NCBI RefSeq assembly: GCF_000422705.1
Contig: NZ_AUGO01000001.1
Span: 248,001-312,000, forward strand
Source: Flavobacterium soli DSM 19725
GTDB lineage: Bacteria; Bacteroidota; Bacteroidia; Flavobacteriales; Flavobacteriaceae
Direction of reading: 5' to 3'
DNA length: 64,000 bases
Positions 17,246 through 25,654 of this stretch are shown piece after piece. The notes beneath the pieces are model-generated. The model worked only from the letters and a program-made list of their open reading frames with translations, made no database searches and had not been told where the DNA came from. A program made the position numbers and the translations under genes. Each line of letters starts with the position of its first letter. Within the stretch, counting starts at the first letter, position 1.

Positions 17246-18172
17246 ATGAATAAATTGCTAATTGTCGGGACAGTCGCTTTCGACGCTATTGAAACTCCTT
17301 TCGGGAAAACCGATAAAATTTTAGGTGGAGCTGCAACCTACATCGGACTTTCAGCTTCTTTTTTTAATCTAAAATCAGCAATTGTTTCAGTAGTTGGAGA
17401 CGATTTTCCGCAAGAACATTTAGATTTATTGACCGAAAGAAACATTGATATTTCTGGTTTGGAAATTGTTCCCGGAGGAAAAACATTCTTTTGGAGCGGT
17501 CGTTATCATAACGATTTGAATTCAAGAGATACATTGGCAACAGAACTAAACGTTTTGGCAGATTTTCAACCAAAAGTACCTCAAGATTTTAAAAATTCTG
17601 ATGTGGTAATGCTTGGAAACTTGCATCCTTTGGTTCAAAGCAGTGTTTTGGATCAAATGGAAACACAACCAAAATTAGTAGTGTTAGACACGATGAATTT
17701 TTGGATGGATTGTGCCTTGCCAGAATTATTAGACGTAATCAAAAGAGTGGACGTGATCACCATCAATGATGAAGAGGCTCGCCAACTTTCGGGAGAATAT
17801 TCTCTTGTTAAGGCTGCTGCCAAAATCCATACGATGGGACCAAAATATGTGGTGATTAAAAAAGGAGAACACGGAGCATTATTATTCCACAACAAAGACG
17901 TTTTCTTTGCACCGGCATTGCCGCTTGAAGAAGTTTTTGACCCAACTGGAGCCGGAGACACCTTTGCAGGTGGATTTGCAGGATTTATTACGCAAAGCGA
18001 AAATATTTCTTTCGAAAATATGAAAAACGCCATCATTTATGGCTCAAACCTTGCTTCTTTCTGTGTAGAAAAATTTGGAACAGAAAGAATGGTTGACCTT
18101 GAAAAAGAAGAAGTTGTGAACAGGCTGAAACAATTCAGAGCCTTGACGCAATTTGACATAGCATTACAATAG
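17246..18172 (+). CDS. PfkB-family sugar/nucleoside kinase
   Basis: Ribokinase-fold kinase of 308 residues. It has the N-terminal GGAATYIGLSASFF glycine motif and the C-terminal signature DPTGAGDTFAGGFAGF with the catalytic Asp. The substrate could be ribose, adenosine or another pentose; the sequence does not decide. It precedes the PurF-like enzyme in the same direction with its own terminator between. The pairing with an enzyme using 5-phosphoribosyl-1-pyrophosphate may hint at pentose or nucleoside salvage, but this is inferred. Confidence 0.9.
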   Translation: MNKLLIVGTVAFDAIETPFGKTDKILGGAATYIGLSASFFNLKSAIVSVVGDDFPQEHLDLLTERNIDISGLEIVPGGKTFFWSGRYHNDLNSRDTLATELNVLADFQPKVPQDFKNSDVVMLGNLHPLVQSSVLDQMETQPKLVVLDTMNFWMDCALPELLDVIKRVDVITINDEEARQLSGEYSLVKAAAKIHTMGPKYVVIKKGEHGALLFHNKDVFFAPALPLEEVFDPTGAGDTFAGGFAGFITQSENISFENMKNAIIYGSNLASFCVEKFGTERMVDLEKEEVVNRLKQFRALTQFDIALQ

Positions 18173-18179
18173 AAAAATC

Positions 18180-18210
18180 ACGCCTCGGAAACGGGGCGTT
18201 TATTTTTGTT
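18180..18210 (+). terminator. Terminator after the PfkB-family gene
   Basis: ACGCCTC (18180-18186) pairs with GGGGCGT (18193-18199, one T-G pair) around a 6-base loop; a T-rich run follows. Confidence 0.8.
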
Positions 18211-18280
18211 TAACGTTTAAAGTTGCCCCAACATTAAACGTTGAACGTTAAACTTTCAATAACTACACAACTACAACACA

Positions 18281-20179
18281 ATGAGCGATTCAATTAAACA
18301 CGAATGTGGTATTGCCCTTTTAAGATTAAAAAAACCACTCGAGTTTTACAAGGAAAAATACGGTTCGGCTTTCTATGGGATACAAAAAATGTATCTCCTT
18401 ATGGAAAAGCAACACAACAGAGGTCAAGACGGAGCGGGTTTTGCAAGTATAAAACTCGATGTCGAAGCCGGAGAACGATACATCAGCAGGGTTCGTTCGA
18501 ATGATCCCCAGCCGATTCAAGATGTTTTTGCCCAAATCAATGACAGAATCAATGAAGAATTGGCTTCTCATCCAGAGTATGCCGAAGATGTTGCGGCTCA
18601 AAAGAAAAACATTCCTTATATCGGGGAATTATTCTTAGGCCACGTTCGTTATGGTACTTTTGGTAAAAACAGCATCGAAAGCGTTCATCCTTTTCTTCGT
18701 CAGAACAACTGGATGCATAGAAATCTTATAGTTGCCGGAAACTTCAACATGACCAATGTTACCCAGCTTTTTAATAGTTTGGTTGAATTAGGCCAGCATC
18801 CAAAAGAAATGGCGGATACCGTTACCGTAATGGAAAAAATTGGTCATTTCCTTGACGATGAAGTTACCGATTTGTACTTGGACTGTAAAAACGAAGGGCT
18901 TTCTAAAAGAGAAGCTTCTCCGGTAATTGCCGAAAGATTAGATGTAAAGAAAATCTTGAAAAGAGCTTCGAAAGGATGGGACGGAGGTTATGCAATGGCA
19001 GGACTTTTCGGTCATGGGGATGCATTTGTTTTCAGAGATCCGGCAGGAATTCGTCCAGCTTATTTTTATGAAGATGATGAAATTGTAGTCGTGGCTTCAG
19101 AAAGACCTGTGATTCAAACGGTTTTCAATCTTGAATTCGAAAAAATTCAAGAACTTCAACCAGGTCACGCCTTGATTATCAAGAAAAACGGAAAAGTTAC
19201 CGAAGAGGAAATCATTACACCAACGGTAAAAAAAGCTTGTTCGTTTGAAAGGATTTATTTTTCTAGAGGTAGTGATGCCGAAATTTATCAAGAAAGAAAA
19301 GACCTTGGTAAATTGATTTTGCCAGCGGTTTTGAAAGCAATCGACAATGACACTGACAATACTGTTTTTTCTTATATCCCAAACACAGCCGAAACTTCTT
19401 TCTACGGAATTGTTGAAGCAGCTCAGGATTTCTTAAACCAAAGGAAAAACAATTATATACTTGAAAACAAGGACACTTTAACGAAAGATACGTTGCAGGA
19501 ATTACTTGCCGTGAAAATCAGAACCGAAAAAGTAGCCATAAAAGATGCCAAGCTAAGAACGTTTATTACAGAAGATAGTAGCCGTGATGATTTAGTAGCA
19601 CACGTTTACGATGTTACCTATGGCGTTATCAAGCCAACCGATAATTTGGTGATCATTGATGACAGTATTGTTCGTGGAACAACCTTGAAAATGAGTATCA
19701 TCAAAATGATGGACCGTTTGAAACCAAAAAGCATCATTGTAGTTTCATCGGCACCACAAATTCGCTATCCAGATTGCTACGGAATCGATATGGCAAAACT
19801 GGAAGGTCTTGTTGCTTTTAGAGCCGCTTTGGATTTATTGAAAGAAAGAAATTTATACCATATCGTAGAAGAGGTTTATAAAAAGTGTAAAGCTCAAGAA
19901 AACCTTAATGATAATGACGTGGTGAATTATGTAACGGAAATTTATGCTCCTTTTGAGCCACAAGAAATATCAGATAGAATTGCAGAAATGTTGAGTTCTC
20001 CTGAAATCAATGCCGATGTGAAAATCATCTTCCAAACGGTTGAAGATTTACATAAAGCATGTCCTAAAAACTTAGGTGATTGGTATTTTACAGGTGATTA
20101 CCCAACTCCTGGAGGTAACCGAGTTGTGAATAAGGCTTTTATTAATTTCTATGAAGGAAATGATGCAAGAGCCTACTAA
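18281..20179 (+). CDS. Amidophosphoribosyltransferase-like protein (long Bacteroidota form)
   Basis: PurF-type enzyme: the N-terminal glutaminase releases ammonia, which a phosphoribosyltransferase domain adds to PRPP. The short leader MSDSIKHE precedes the nucleophile Cys in ECGIALLRL. Glutaminase motifs QHNRGQDGAGFAS, LGHVRYGTFG and NLIVAGNFNMTN follow, and the PRPP loop VIIDDSIVRGTTL is complete. At 632 residues it is well over the ~480-505 of classical PurF, with extra segments in the middle (about residues 95-115 and 190-230) and a C-terminal extension. It may be a second, divergent PurF paralogue; whether it makes phosphoribosylamine is not proven. Confidence 0.85.
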   Translation: MSDSIKHECGIALLRLKKPLEFYKEKYGSAFYGIQKMYLLMEKQHNRGQDGAGFASIKLDVEAGERYISRVRSNDPQPIQDVFAQINDRINEELASHPEYAEDVAAQKKNIPYIGELFLGHVRYGTFGKNSIESVHPFLRQNNWMHRNLIVAGNFNMTNVTQLFNSLVELGQHPKEMADTVTVMEKIGHFLDDEVTDLYLDCKNEGLSKREASPVIAERLDVKKILKRASKGWDGGYAMAGLFGHGDAFVFRDPAGIRPAYFYEDDEIVVVASERPVIQTVFNLEFEKIQELQPGHALIIKKNGKVTEEEIITPTVKKACSFERIYFSRGSDAEIYQERKDLGKLILPAVLKAIDNDTDNTVFSYIPNTAETSFYGIVEAAQDFLNQRKNNYILENKDTLTKDTLQELLAVKIRTEKVAIKDAKLRTFITEDSSRDDLVAHVYDVTYGVIKPTDNLVIIDDSIVRGTTLKMSIIKMMDRLKPKSIIVVSSAPQIRYPDCYGIDMAKLEGLVAFRAALDLLKERNLYHIVEEVYKKCKAQENLNDNDVVNYVTEIYAPFEPQEISDRIAEMLSSPEINADVKIIFQTVEDLHKACPKNLGDWYFTGDYPTPGGNRVVNKAFINFYEGNDARAY

Positions 20180-20308
20180 AATCATCCCAAATATGCATTA
20201 CAACGGATTTATTTGACGTTCATCTAATTTTTTTGTTGGTTCGTTATCAACCCTATACATTTGGTGAACCATAAGATTAGTAGGTTAAGTTTATGGTAGA
20301 TTTGGGGC

Positions 20309-20344
20309 AAAAAAGGTGAAAGCAATTTCACCTTTTTTATTTTT
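20309..20344. terminator. Bidirectional terminator between the PurF-like gene and dusB
   Basis: AAAAGGTGAAA (20311-20321) pairs perfectly with TTTCACCTTTT (20326-20336) around GCAA. T runs lie on both sides, and the two flanking genes converge here. Confidence 0.9.
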
Positions 20345-21341
20345 ATACCAATTCCATTCCGTGATACTTTTGCAAAACTTCGTCAAAAGTAGCGAAGATC
20401 AATTCAGGGTTTTCACTTGAAACCATTCTCGATCTGAATTCCTTGAAATTAGGCAATCCTTTGAAGTAATTGGTGTAGTGCCTTCTAGTTTCTAAAATTC
20501 CTAGTTTCTCGCCTTTCCAGTCCATTGCCCATTGCAAATGGTTTCGGGCTGCTTCCACTCGATTTTCGATATTTGGCTTTGGTAGATGTTCTCCTGTTTC
20601 AAAAAAATGTTTTATTTCATTGAAGATCCACGGATATCCAATTGCAGCACGACCAATCATCATTCCGTCGAGGCCAAATTTATTTTTATATTCCAATGCT
20701 TTTTCGGCCGAATCAATATCACCATTTCCAAAGATTGGCATTGTAATTCTAGGATTATTTTTTATTCTTTCGATATGACTCCAATCTGAATGGCCTTTAT
20801 ACATTTGGGCTCTAGTTCGTGCATGAACGGTCAAGGCCTGGACACCAATATCCTGCAATCTTTCGGCAACCTCATCGATGTTGATCGAATTTTCGTCCCA
20901 TCCCAAACGTGTTTTTACCGTTACAGGAAGATGAGTGCTTCGGATAACCGCTTTGGTCAATCGCACCATCAAATCTACATCTTTCAAAACACCGGCTCCA
21001 GCTCCTTTGCAAACCACTTTTTTCACTGGACAGCCAAAATTGATGTCAATTAAATCCGGATTTACAGCTTCAACAATTTTGGCTGACATTGCCATTGCTT
21101 CTTCATCTCCACCAAAAATTTGGATACCAACAGGTCGTTCATAATCGAAAATATCCAATTTCTGACGGCTTTTGATGGCATCACGAATCAATCCTTCGGA
21201 TGAAATAAATTCGCTGTACATCAAATCGGCACCATGAAGTTTGCACAATCTGCGGAACGGCGGATCGCTAACATCTTCCATTGGAGCTAATAATAAAGGG
21301 AAATCGGGTAATTCTATGTTGCCTATCTTGACCATCTTCAA
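20343..21341 (-). CDS. dusB: tRNA-dihydrouridine synthase
   Basis: FMN-dependent reductase that makes dihydrouridine in tRNA D-loops. The 332-residue TIM-barrel protein has LLLAPMEDVSDPPFRRLC at the start, DINFGCPVKKVVCKGAGAG with the catalytic Cys, GWDENSINI, and a C-terminal helical RNA-binding part. NFGCPVKKVV fits the DusB group best. The ATG at 21335 is an equally good start, two codons in. A perfect 19-bp inverted repeat lies upstream of its start, between it and the cupin gene. Confidence 0.93.
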   Translation of the reverse strand: MKMVKIGNIELPDFPLLLAPMEDVSDPPFRRLCKLHGADLMYSEFISSEGLIRDAIKSRQKLDIFDYERPVGIQIFGGDEEAMAMSAKIVEAVNPDLIDINFGCPVKKVVCKGAGAGVLKDVDLMVRLTKAVIRSTHLPVTVKTRLGWDENSINIDEVAERLQDIGVQALTVHARTRAQMYKGHSDWSHIERIKNNPRITMPIFGNGDIDSAEKALEYKNKFGLDGMMIGRAAIGYPWIFNEIKHFFETGEHLPKPNIENRVEAARNHLQWAMDWKGEKLGILETRRHYTNYFKGLPNFKEFRSRMVSSENPELIFATFDEVLQKYHGMELV

Positions 21342-21407
21342 AAATTTGATGCAAAATTACAACTTTTTTTAGAAAGCGTTTTTGGACAGTTTTATCCAAA
21401 AAAAATG

Positions 21408-21463
21408 ACACGAATTGCACAAATTTCCGCAACATGATTAGTGAAAATTTGTGCAATTCGTGT
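21408..21463. repeat. Perfect 19-bp inverted repeat, dusB/cupin gap
   Basis: ACACGAATTGCACAAATTT (21408-21426) is exactly complementary to 21445-21463 across an 18-base loop. On the minus strand it lies between the cupin stop (21482) and the dusB start, so it may terminate the cupin transcript. The sequence resembles dispersed flavobacterial intergenic repeats, as far as I recall. Confidence 0.85.
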
Positions 21464-21481
21464 TCAACTATTTTTTATTTT

Positions 21482-21991
21482 TTATTTCCAAAGCGAAGTC
21501 AGTCCTTCCAATTTTCCGTAGATAGGATCGAATTCTGGAAGTGGCACTTTGCTTATGTTTTCATCGGCTTGTGGTCGTTCGTTTTCTTCTCCTTTCATGA
21601 TATCATATTCCATCCCGTCAGGATAGGCTCCAATTACGCCAAAATCATATGAAGCTTCAATCTTTTTATGAGCTACTCCTGCAGGAATTGCAATAGCATC
21701 TCCTTCTTCCAACGTGATTTTCTCTCCGTCTTCACCACCAAATTGAAGTGTGGCATAACCGCTGTAAATGCCCATCACTTCATGGGTATTGCTATGATAA
21801 TGATGGTAGTCATAAACACCATTGTTCCATGAATTGCTCCAATTTCGGTCGGCAAAATGTTGCGTAATAAAATCAGGATCTGCCTTTTCTTCTGAAAACA
21901 CATTCTTATAAATCAAAAGCGGAAGCGGACTGTTTGGAATTTTTCCATCGTCCTTGAATCTCAACTGTATCGGTTCCATTTCCATAATCAT
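21482..21991 (-). CDS. Cupin-domain protein (YjlB-like)
   Basis: A 169-residue single-cupin protein. Metal-binding cupin motif 1 is visible in YDYHHYHSNTHEVMGIYSG (His, His, Glu spacing), and motif 2 in EEGDAIAIPAGVAHKKIE. The overall layout, with a leading PNSPLPLLIYKNVF segment and a C-terminal VPLPEFDPIYG tail, is that of the YjlB-like family of unknown function. A second start codon four residues in (ATG at 21979) could be used. It lies between dusB and an oxidoreductase on the minus strand and looks like its own unit. Confidence 0.85.
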   Translation of the reverse strand: MIMEMEPIQLRFKDDGKIPNSPLPLLIYKNVFSEEKADPDFITQHFADRNWSNSWNNGVYDYHHYHSNTHEVMGIYSGYATLQFGGEDGEKITLEEGDAIAIPAGVAHKKIEASYDFGVIGAYPDGMEYDIMKGEENERPQADENISKVPLPEFDPIYGKLEGLTSLWK

Positions 21992-22111
21992 ATTATTTAT
22001 GCTATAAAATTAAGGCAGTAGAAAAGGATTTGCTTTACAATATTTACTGATAAACTTCTGGATTTACCACTTTTAGAACTTATTTTTTAATTAGGGTATG
22101 TCGATTTTTAC

Positions 22112-23152
22112 TTATAATTGGATCACTTTTTGTTTTCCGTTGCTTTTTATCGCAGCTTCAATGATTCTCATGGTGTTGATACCGTCTTGTGCGGTAACAG
22201 GTTCTGGTTTGTTTTCGGTAATCGAAGTGTATAAGCCATCAAAAAAATCGTAGTAATTCCCTTGAAGTGTTGGAATATTTTCGTGGATGATTTTGCCGCC
22301 ACTTTCTGTATGCAACAATCCTTCATGGCTTCTGGATTCGGTTCCCCAATTTTTTAAGTTTGGCTTCTTGCCCATTTTTAAAGCATCTTCCTGAATATCG
22401 CCACGCTTTTTTAGAAACGAGCCGTTCTTTCCATGCACGACAAAAGAGGGAACTGCTTCTCGAACAAACAATCCAGATTTCAGCCTTACGCGAAAGCGGG
22501 GATAATAAAGCAAGATATCTACATAGTCATCCACTACAGATTTCTCTCGTGTAATCATGGAATCGGCAAAAACAGCTTTGGGAAAACCGAAAAGATGCAA
22601 GGCCTGATCAATCAAGTGAGGTCCTAGATCCATCAAAATTCCCGAACCAGAAGTGCGGGTTTCCTTATGGGCTTTGACGCTCAAACTCGGACTGTAACGA
22701 TCAAAATGAAACTCAGCTTCTACGATTTCTCCCAAAAGACCTTTGTTGACAACATCCTTAACAGTTTTAAAATCGCTGTCCCATCTTCGGTTTTGGTAAA
22801 CAGCTAACTTGAGTTTTTTTTGCTTTGCCAAACCTGCCAATTCTTTAGCTTCAGACACCCTTGTAGTAAATGCCTTTTCGACGAGCACATGTTTTCCAGC
22901 CTTCAAGGCTTTCTTGGCATATTCGAAATGGGTATCAGTTGGCGTGTTCACAATAACCAAATCGATATCGTCTTGCAGGAGTTCTTCCAAGCTTGCATAA
23001 CTCTTTGCTTCAGGATACTCTTTATGAATCAGCTTTTTGCTTCTTTCCCATGAGCCTTTTAGCTCAAAACCCTCGTGAAGTTCTAGAAAAGGAGCATGAA
23101 ATACCTTGCCCGACATTCCGTAGGATAGCAATGCTGTTTTTACTGTTTGCAT
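22112..23152 (-). CDS. Gfo/Idh/MocA-family oxidoreductase
   Basis: NAD(P)-dependent dehydrogenase of 346 residues. A Rossmann start (ALLSYGMSGKVFHAPFLEL) is followed by the HVLVEKAFT motif, the counterpart of the family EKP motif, and the mid-domain DLGPHLIDQALHLFG with the catalytic His region. Such enzymes act on sugars, inositols or biliverdin-like substrates; the substrate cannot be told. The modified glycine loop with SGKVFHAP is typical of the YvaA/YdgJ-like subgroup. It is divergent from rseP. Confidence 0.9.
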   Translation of the reverse strand: MQTVKTALLSYGMSGKVFHAPFLELHEGFELKGSWERSKKLIHKEYPEAKSYASLEELLQDDIDLVIVNTPTDTHFEYAKKALKAGKHVLVEKAFTTRVSEAKELAGLAKQKKLKLAVYQNRRWDSDFKTVKDVVNKGLLGEIVEAEFHFDRYSPSLSVKAHKETRTSGSGILMDLGPHLIDQALHLFGFPKAVFADSMITREKSVVDDYVDILLYYPRFRVRLKSGLFVREAVPSFVVHGKNGSFLKKRGDIQEDALKMGKKPNLKNWGTESRSHEGLLHTESGGKIIHENIPTLQGNYYDFFDGLYTSITENKPEPVTAQDGINTMRIIEAAIKSNGKQKVIQL

Positions 23153-23278
23153 GTTGTTCTGTAATTTAGAAGAGTAAATTTAGTGGACATTCTGCATATT
23201 AAAAATTCATATCCATATAATTAACAAACATTTAAAACCGTCGGAAAATTTATACCGCTATAAATAAATAGAAAACAT

Positions 23279-23286
23279 TACTTTTG
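23279..23286 (+). promoter_or_regulatory. Promoter -7 box of rseP
   Basis: TACTTTTG fits TAnnTTTG. It overlaps a GTG at 23285 that would otherwise be an upstream start, so it decides for the ATG at 23310. Confidence 0.6.
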
Positions 23287-23309
23287 TGCGTTATAAAAAA
23301 ATAAATCAA

Positions 23310-24899
23310 ATGATACAATTAGGTCAAATCCTATTTATACTTTCCGTATTAGTTATTCTGCATGAGCTTGGACACTATGTTGCCGCCAAAATTTTTAAAG
23401 TGAGGGTCGAGAAATTCTATCTTTTCATGGATGCGGGTTTTTCATTGGTGAAAAAGAAAATTGGAGAAACCGAATGGGGTATTGGATGGTTGCCGATTGG
23501 CGGTTATGTGAAACTTTCAGGGATGATAGACGAAAGTATGGATACAGAACAGATGAAAATGCCAGCACAACCTTGGGAATTTCGCGCTAAACCGGCTTGG
23601 CAACGCTTGATTATCATGTTGGGAGGTATTATTGTGAATATTCTTTTGGCTGTACTTATTTATGCTTGGACTTTTTCTACTTCAGGTCAAAAAATAGTAT
23701 CAGTAGATAAAATTCAAGAAAATGGCTTAGCATTCGGAGAAGTAGGAAACAAGGTTGGATTCCTCAGTGGAGATAAAATTTTAGCTGTAGACGGTGTAAA
23801 ATACAACGATTTTAAATTTCTTTCGATGGAGGTTTTATTTGGCGAAAAAGTTGAATTAGACCGAAATGGAAATAAAGTCGTTCTACAATTGACGGATGAA
23901 GAAAAAGGAGAAATAATTAAAAAAGAAGGCAAAGGTTTTTTAGGTGCACGAAACTCCATTCAAAATTATTTTATTGATTCGATTGGCAAAAACAGTAATG
24001 GAATTGAGCGTTTTGATATGATAATAGGTGCAAATGACAAAAAATTCACCTATGTTGATGAATTTTTATATCTCTTGAAAAACAACAAAACGGATTCTAT
24101 TAATTTATTAGTAAAGAGAGAAAATCAGGAATTGAGTGTAAAAGCTAAAATTGATTCTACTGGAAAAAATGGCTTGTCCCTTTCAAGTATTATTTTAACG
24201 CAAAATATTAGTATTGAAGATGCCGTGGTTGGTAGTATTCTCAAAGATTCTGAAGCAGCAAAATCAGGAATTGAATTAAATGACAAGATCCTTGAAATAA
24301 ACAATACAAAAATTAAGGATTATCTGGATTTCAAAAAACAATTGTCTTTAATTAAGCCAAATGGCCCATTGAAGTTGAAGGTAGAAAGAGAAAATGAATC
24401 ACTCGTTCTAAATTCGAAATTAAATAAAGATGGAAAAATTGGCATTGGCTTTAAAGACACGAGAGAAAGTGAATATTTAGTTAGAAACAAGTTGTCCTTG
24501 GGCCAGGCAATTCCTGAAGCTTTTAGACAAACTTGGAACATGTTTAACTACAATATCAACTCATTTAAACTCATTCTACGTCCTAAAACAGGTGCTTATG
24601 CTCAAGTTCAAAGTCCAATTGGAATTGCACGACGTTTACCAGACGAATGGAATTGGGAATTTATTTGGGAATTTATTGCACTATTTTCTGTTGGCTTAGC
24701 CTTTATGAACCTACTTCCAATTCCAGGATTAGATGGTGGTCATGCCCTATTTACAATTGCCGAGATGATTACTGGAAGAAAATTGAGCGAAAAGGCAGCA
24801 GGCCATGTTCAAACCGTTGGAATGATTATCTTGTTGAGCCTAATGGCTTTAACCTTCGGGAAGGATATCTACCAATTTGTCACCGAAAAGTTTTTCTAA
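23310..24899 (+). CDS. rseP: Site-2 intramembrane zinc metalloprotease
   Basis: S2P-family protease that cleaves membrane-bound anti-sigma factors in the inner membrane. The 529-residue protein has a first helix with HELGHYVAAK (HExxH zinc site), the GIGWLPIGGYVKLSGM segment and a late NLLPIPGLDGGHALF motif with the third zinc ligand. Two PDZ-like segments lie between: GDKILAVDG near residue 155 and NDKILEINN near residue 325. The protein is longer than E. coli RseP (450), mainly between the PDZ parts, as in other flavobacteria. The start at 23310 is chosen because the promoter box covers the alternative upstream codon. Confidence 0.94.
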   Translation: MIQLGQILFILSVLVILHELGHYVAAKIFKVRVEKFYLFMDAGFSLVKKKIGETEWGIGWLPIGGYVKLSGMIDESMDTEQMKMPAQPWEFRAKPAWQRLIIMLGGIIVNILLAVLIYAWTFSTSGQKIVSVDKIQENGLAFGEVGNKVGFLSGDKILAVDGVKYNDFKFLSMEVLFGEKVELDRNGNKVVLQLTDEEKGEIIKKEGKGFLGARNSIQNYFIDSIGKNSNGIERFDMIIGANDKKFTYVDEFLYLLKNNKTDSINLLVKRENQELSVKAKIDSTGKNGLSLSSIILTQNISIEDAVVGSILKDSEAAKSGIELNDKILEINNTKIKDYLDFKKQLSLIKPNGPLKLKVERENESLVLNSKLNKDGKIGIGFKDTRESEYLVRNKLSLGQAIPEAFRQTWNMFNYNINSFKLILRPKTGAYAQVQSPIGIARRLPDEWNWEFIWEFIALFSVGLAFMNLLPIPGLDGGHALFTIAEMITGRKLSEKAAGHVQTVGMIILLSLMALTFGKDIYQFVTEKFF

Positions 24900-24926
24900 A
24901 AATAATGAAAAATTTATTCGAAAATA

Positions 24927-24957
24927 TTTGCAGAAAATAAATTAAGCCCTATATTTG
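24927..24957 (+). promoter_or_regulatory. Promoter of tRNA-Asn
   Basis: TTTG (24927-24930), a 19-base spacer and TATATTTG (24950-24957) match the Bacteroidota consensus, 25 bases before the tRNA. Confidence 0.7.
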
Positions 24958-24982
24958 CACCGCTTTAAAAGGCAATACGCCT

Positions 24983-25056
24983 TCCTCCTTAGCTCAGTTG
25001 GTTAGAGCATCTGACTGTTAATCAGAGGGTCCTTGGTTCGAGCCCAAGAGGGGGAG
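24983..25056 (+). tRNA. tRNA-Asn (anticodon GTT)
   Basis: Acceptor arm TCCTCCT (24983-24989) pairs with AGGGGGA (25049-25055, one T-G pair), discriminator G at 25056. D-arm AGCTCAGTTGGTTAGAGC, anticodon arm CTGACT-GTT-AATCAG and T-arm CTTGG-TTCGAGC-CCAAG are complete. The CCA end is not encoded. The accessory region begins just downstream. Confidence 0.97.
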
Positions 25057-25161
25057 CTAGCAATAAAGAAAGACTTCACAGCGATGTGAGGTCTTTTTTG
25101 TTTTTATTTATTTCAAGAAAAATCATTTTGTTCAAGCATACCCCGGCACAGGAGCTAGCAA
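25053..25161 (+). repeat. Direct repeat of the tRNA-Asn 3' end (possible att remnant)
   Basis: GGAGCTAGCAA occurs at 25053-25063, spanning the tRNA 3' end, and again at 25151-25161. Both copies are followed by an A-rich stretch ending in AGAC. It marks the point where composition becomes GC-rich. It could be a leftover of integration at tRNA-Asn or of a lost neighbouring tRNA gene. Confidence 0.55.
25070..25099 (+). terminator. Terminator of tRNA-Asn
   Basis: AAGACTTCACA (25070-25080) pairs with TGTGAGGTCTT (25085-25095, one T-G pair) around GCGA, followed by T residues. Confidence 0.88.
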
Positions 25162-25368
25162 CAAGAAAAAGACGATCAGAAATGGCCATTTTTTTCCTGC
25201 AACAGCCGGATCAAATCGCTGGCTGCATCCTTCCCCTTCGTTGCGACCTCTACAATCACCCCCTTGCGATTTCCCTTCCTTCGCTATCAGCAGCGAAGCC
25301 CTCCGCCCGCTACCTTAAAAACCAAAGCTCCAGACCAGTAAGGTTCCCCAATGCCGCCACATTGCAGT

Positions 25369-25423
25369 AACAGCGCTTTAATGACGCTTTAGCAACGCTA
25401 TAACAACGCTTTAACAGGCTTAC
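25369..25423. repeat. Five 11-bp tandem units
   Basis: Units AACAGCGCTTT, AATGACGCTTT, AGCAACGCTAT, AACAACGCTTT and a diverged AACAGGCTTAC follow one another exactly every 11 bases, about one helical turn. The shared core is ACGCTTT. The function is unknown. Confidence 0.8.
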
Positions 25424-25619
25424 TAGTGTCCCTGAGCCGCGACCTATCCAGCCAGCCGCCGCAAATAGAGCAGCTTTCCCAAATTTGGCATTGGCATTGA
25501 TGCCTCGCCCCGACCGCAGTAACCCCACGCAAGTGCCTTCTTCCGTGCAAAAAGAGGACAAATGGGGGCAAATGAGGACATCCTGCCCACCCGGGTATCT
25601 CTAGTACGTGGCCCCTTCC

Positions 25620-25627
25620 TATCTTTG
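25620..25627 (+). promoter_or_regulatory. Promoter -7 box of the GC-rich unknown gene
   Basis: TATCTTTG fits TAnnTTTG and lies 28 bases before the ATG at 25655. It argues against the longer open frame that begins at 25562. Confidence 0.55.
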
Positions 25628-25654
25628 CCATACGTTTCATCAAAATCTAGCATC

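Larger units (their letters stand above)
25100..25654. other. GC-rich gap after tRNA-Asn
   Basis: About 550 bases with no credible gene. It holds the second copy of the tRNA 3'-end repeat (25151), a small 11-bp tandem array (25369-25423), and the promoter of the next gene. Open frames here on both strands have no recognisable protein pattern and strongly biased composition, so I do not call them. Confidence 0.6.

Noticed and set aside
25086..25643. Overlapping short frames on both strands after tRNA-Asn, including one across the 11-bp repeats
   Set aside because: They cross tandem repeats and a promoter box, and the translations are repetitive without a recognisable fold.
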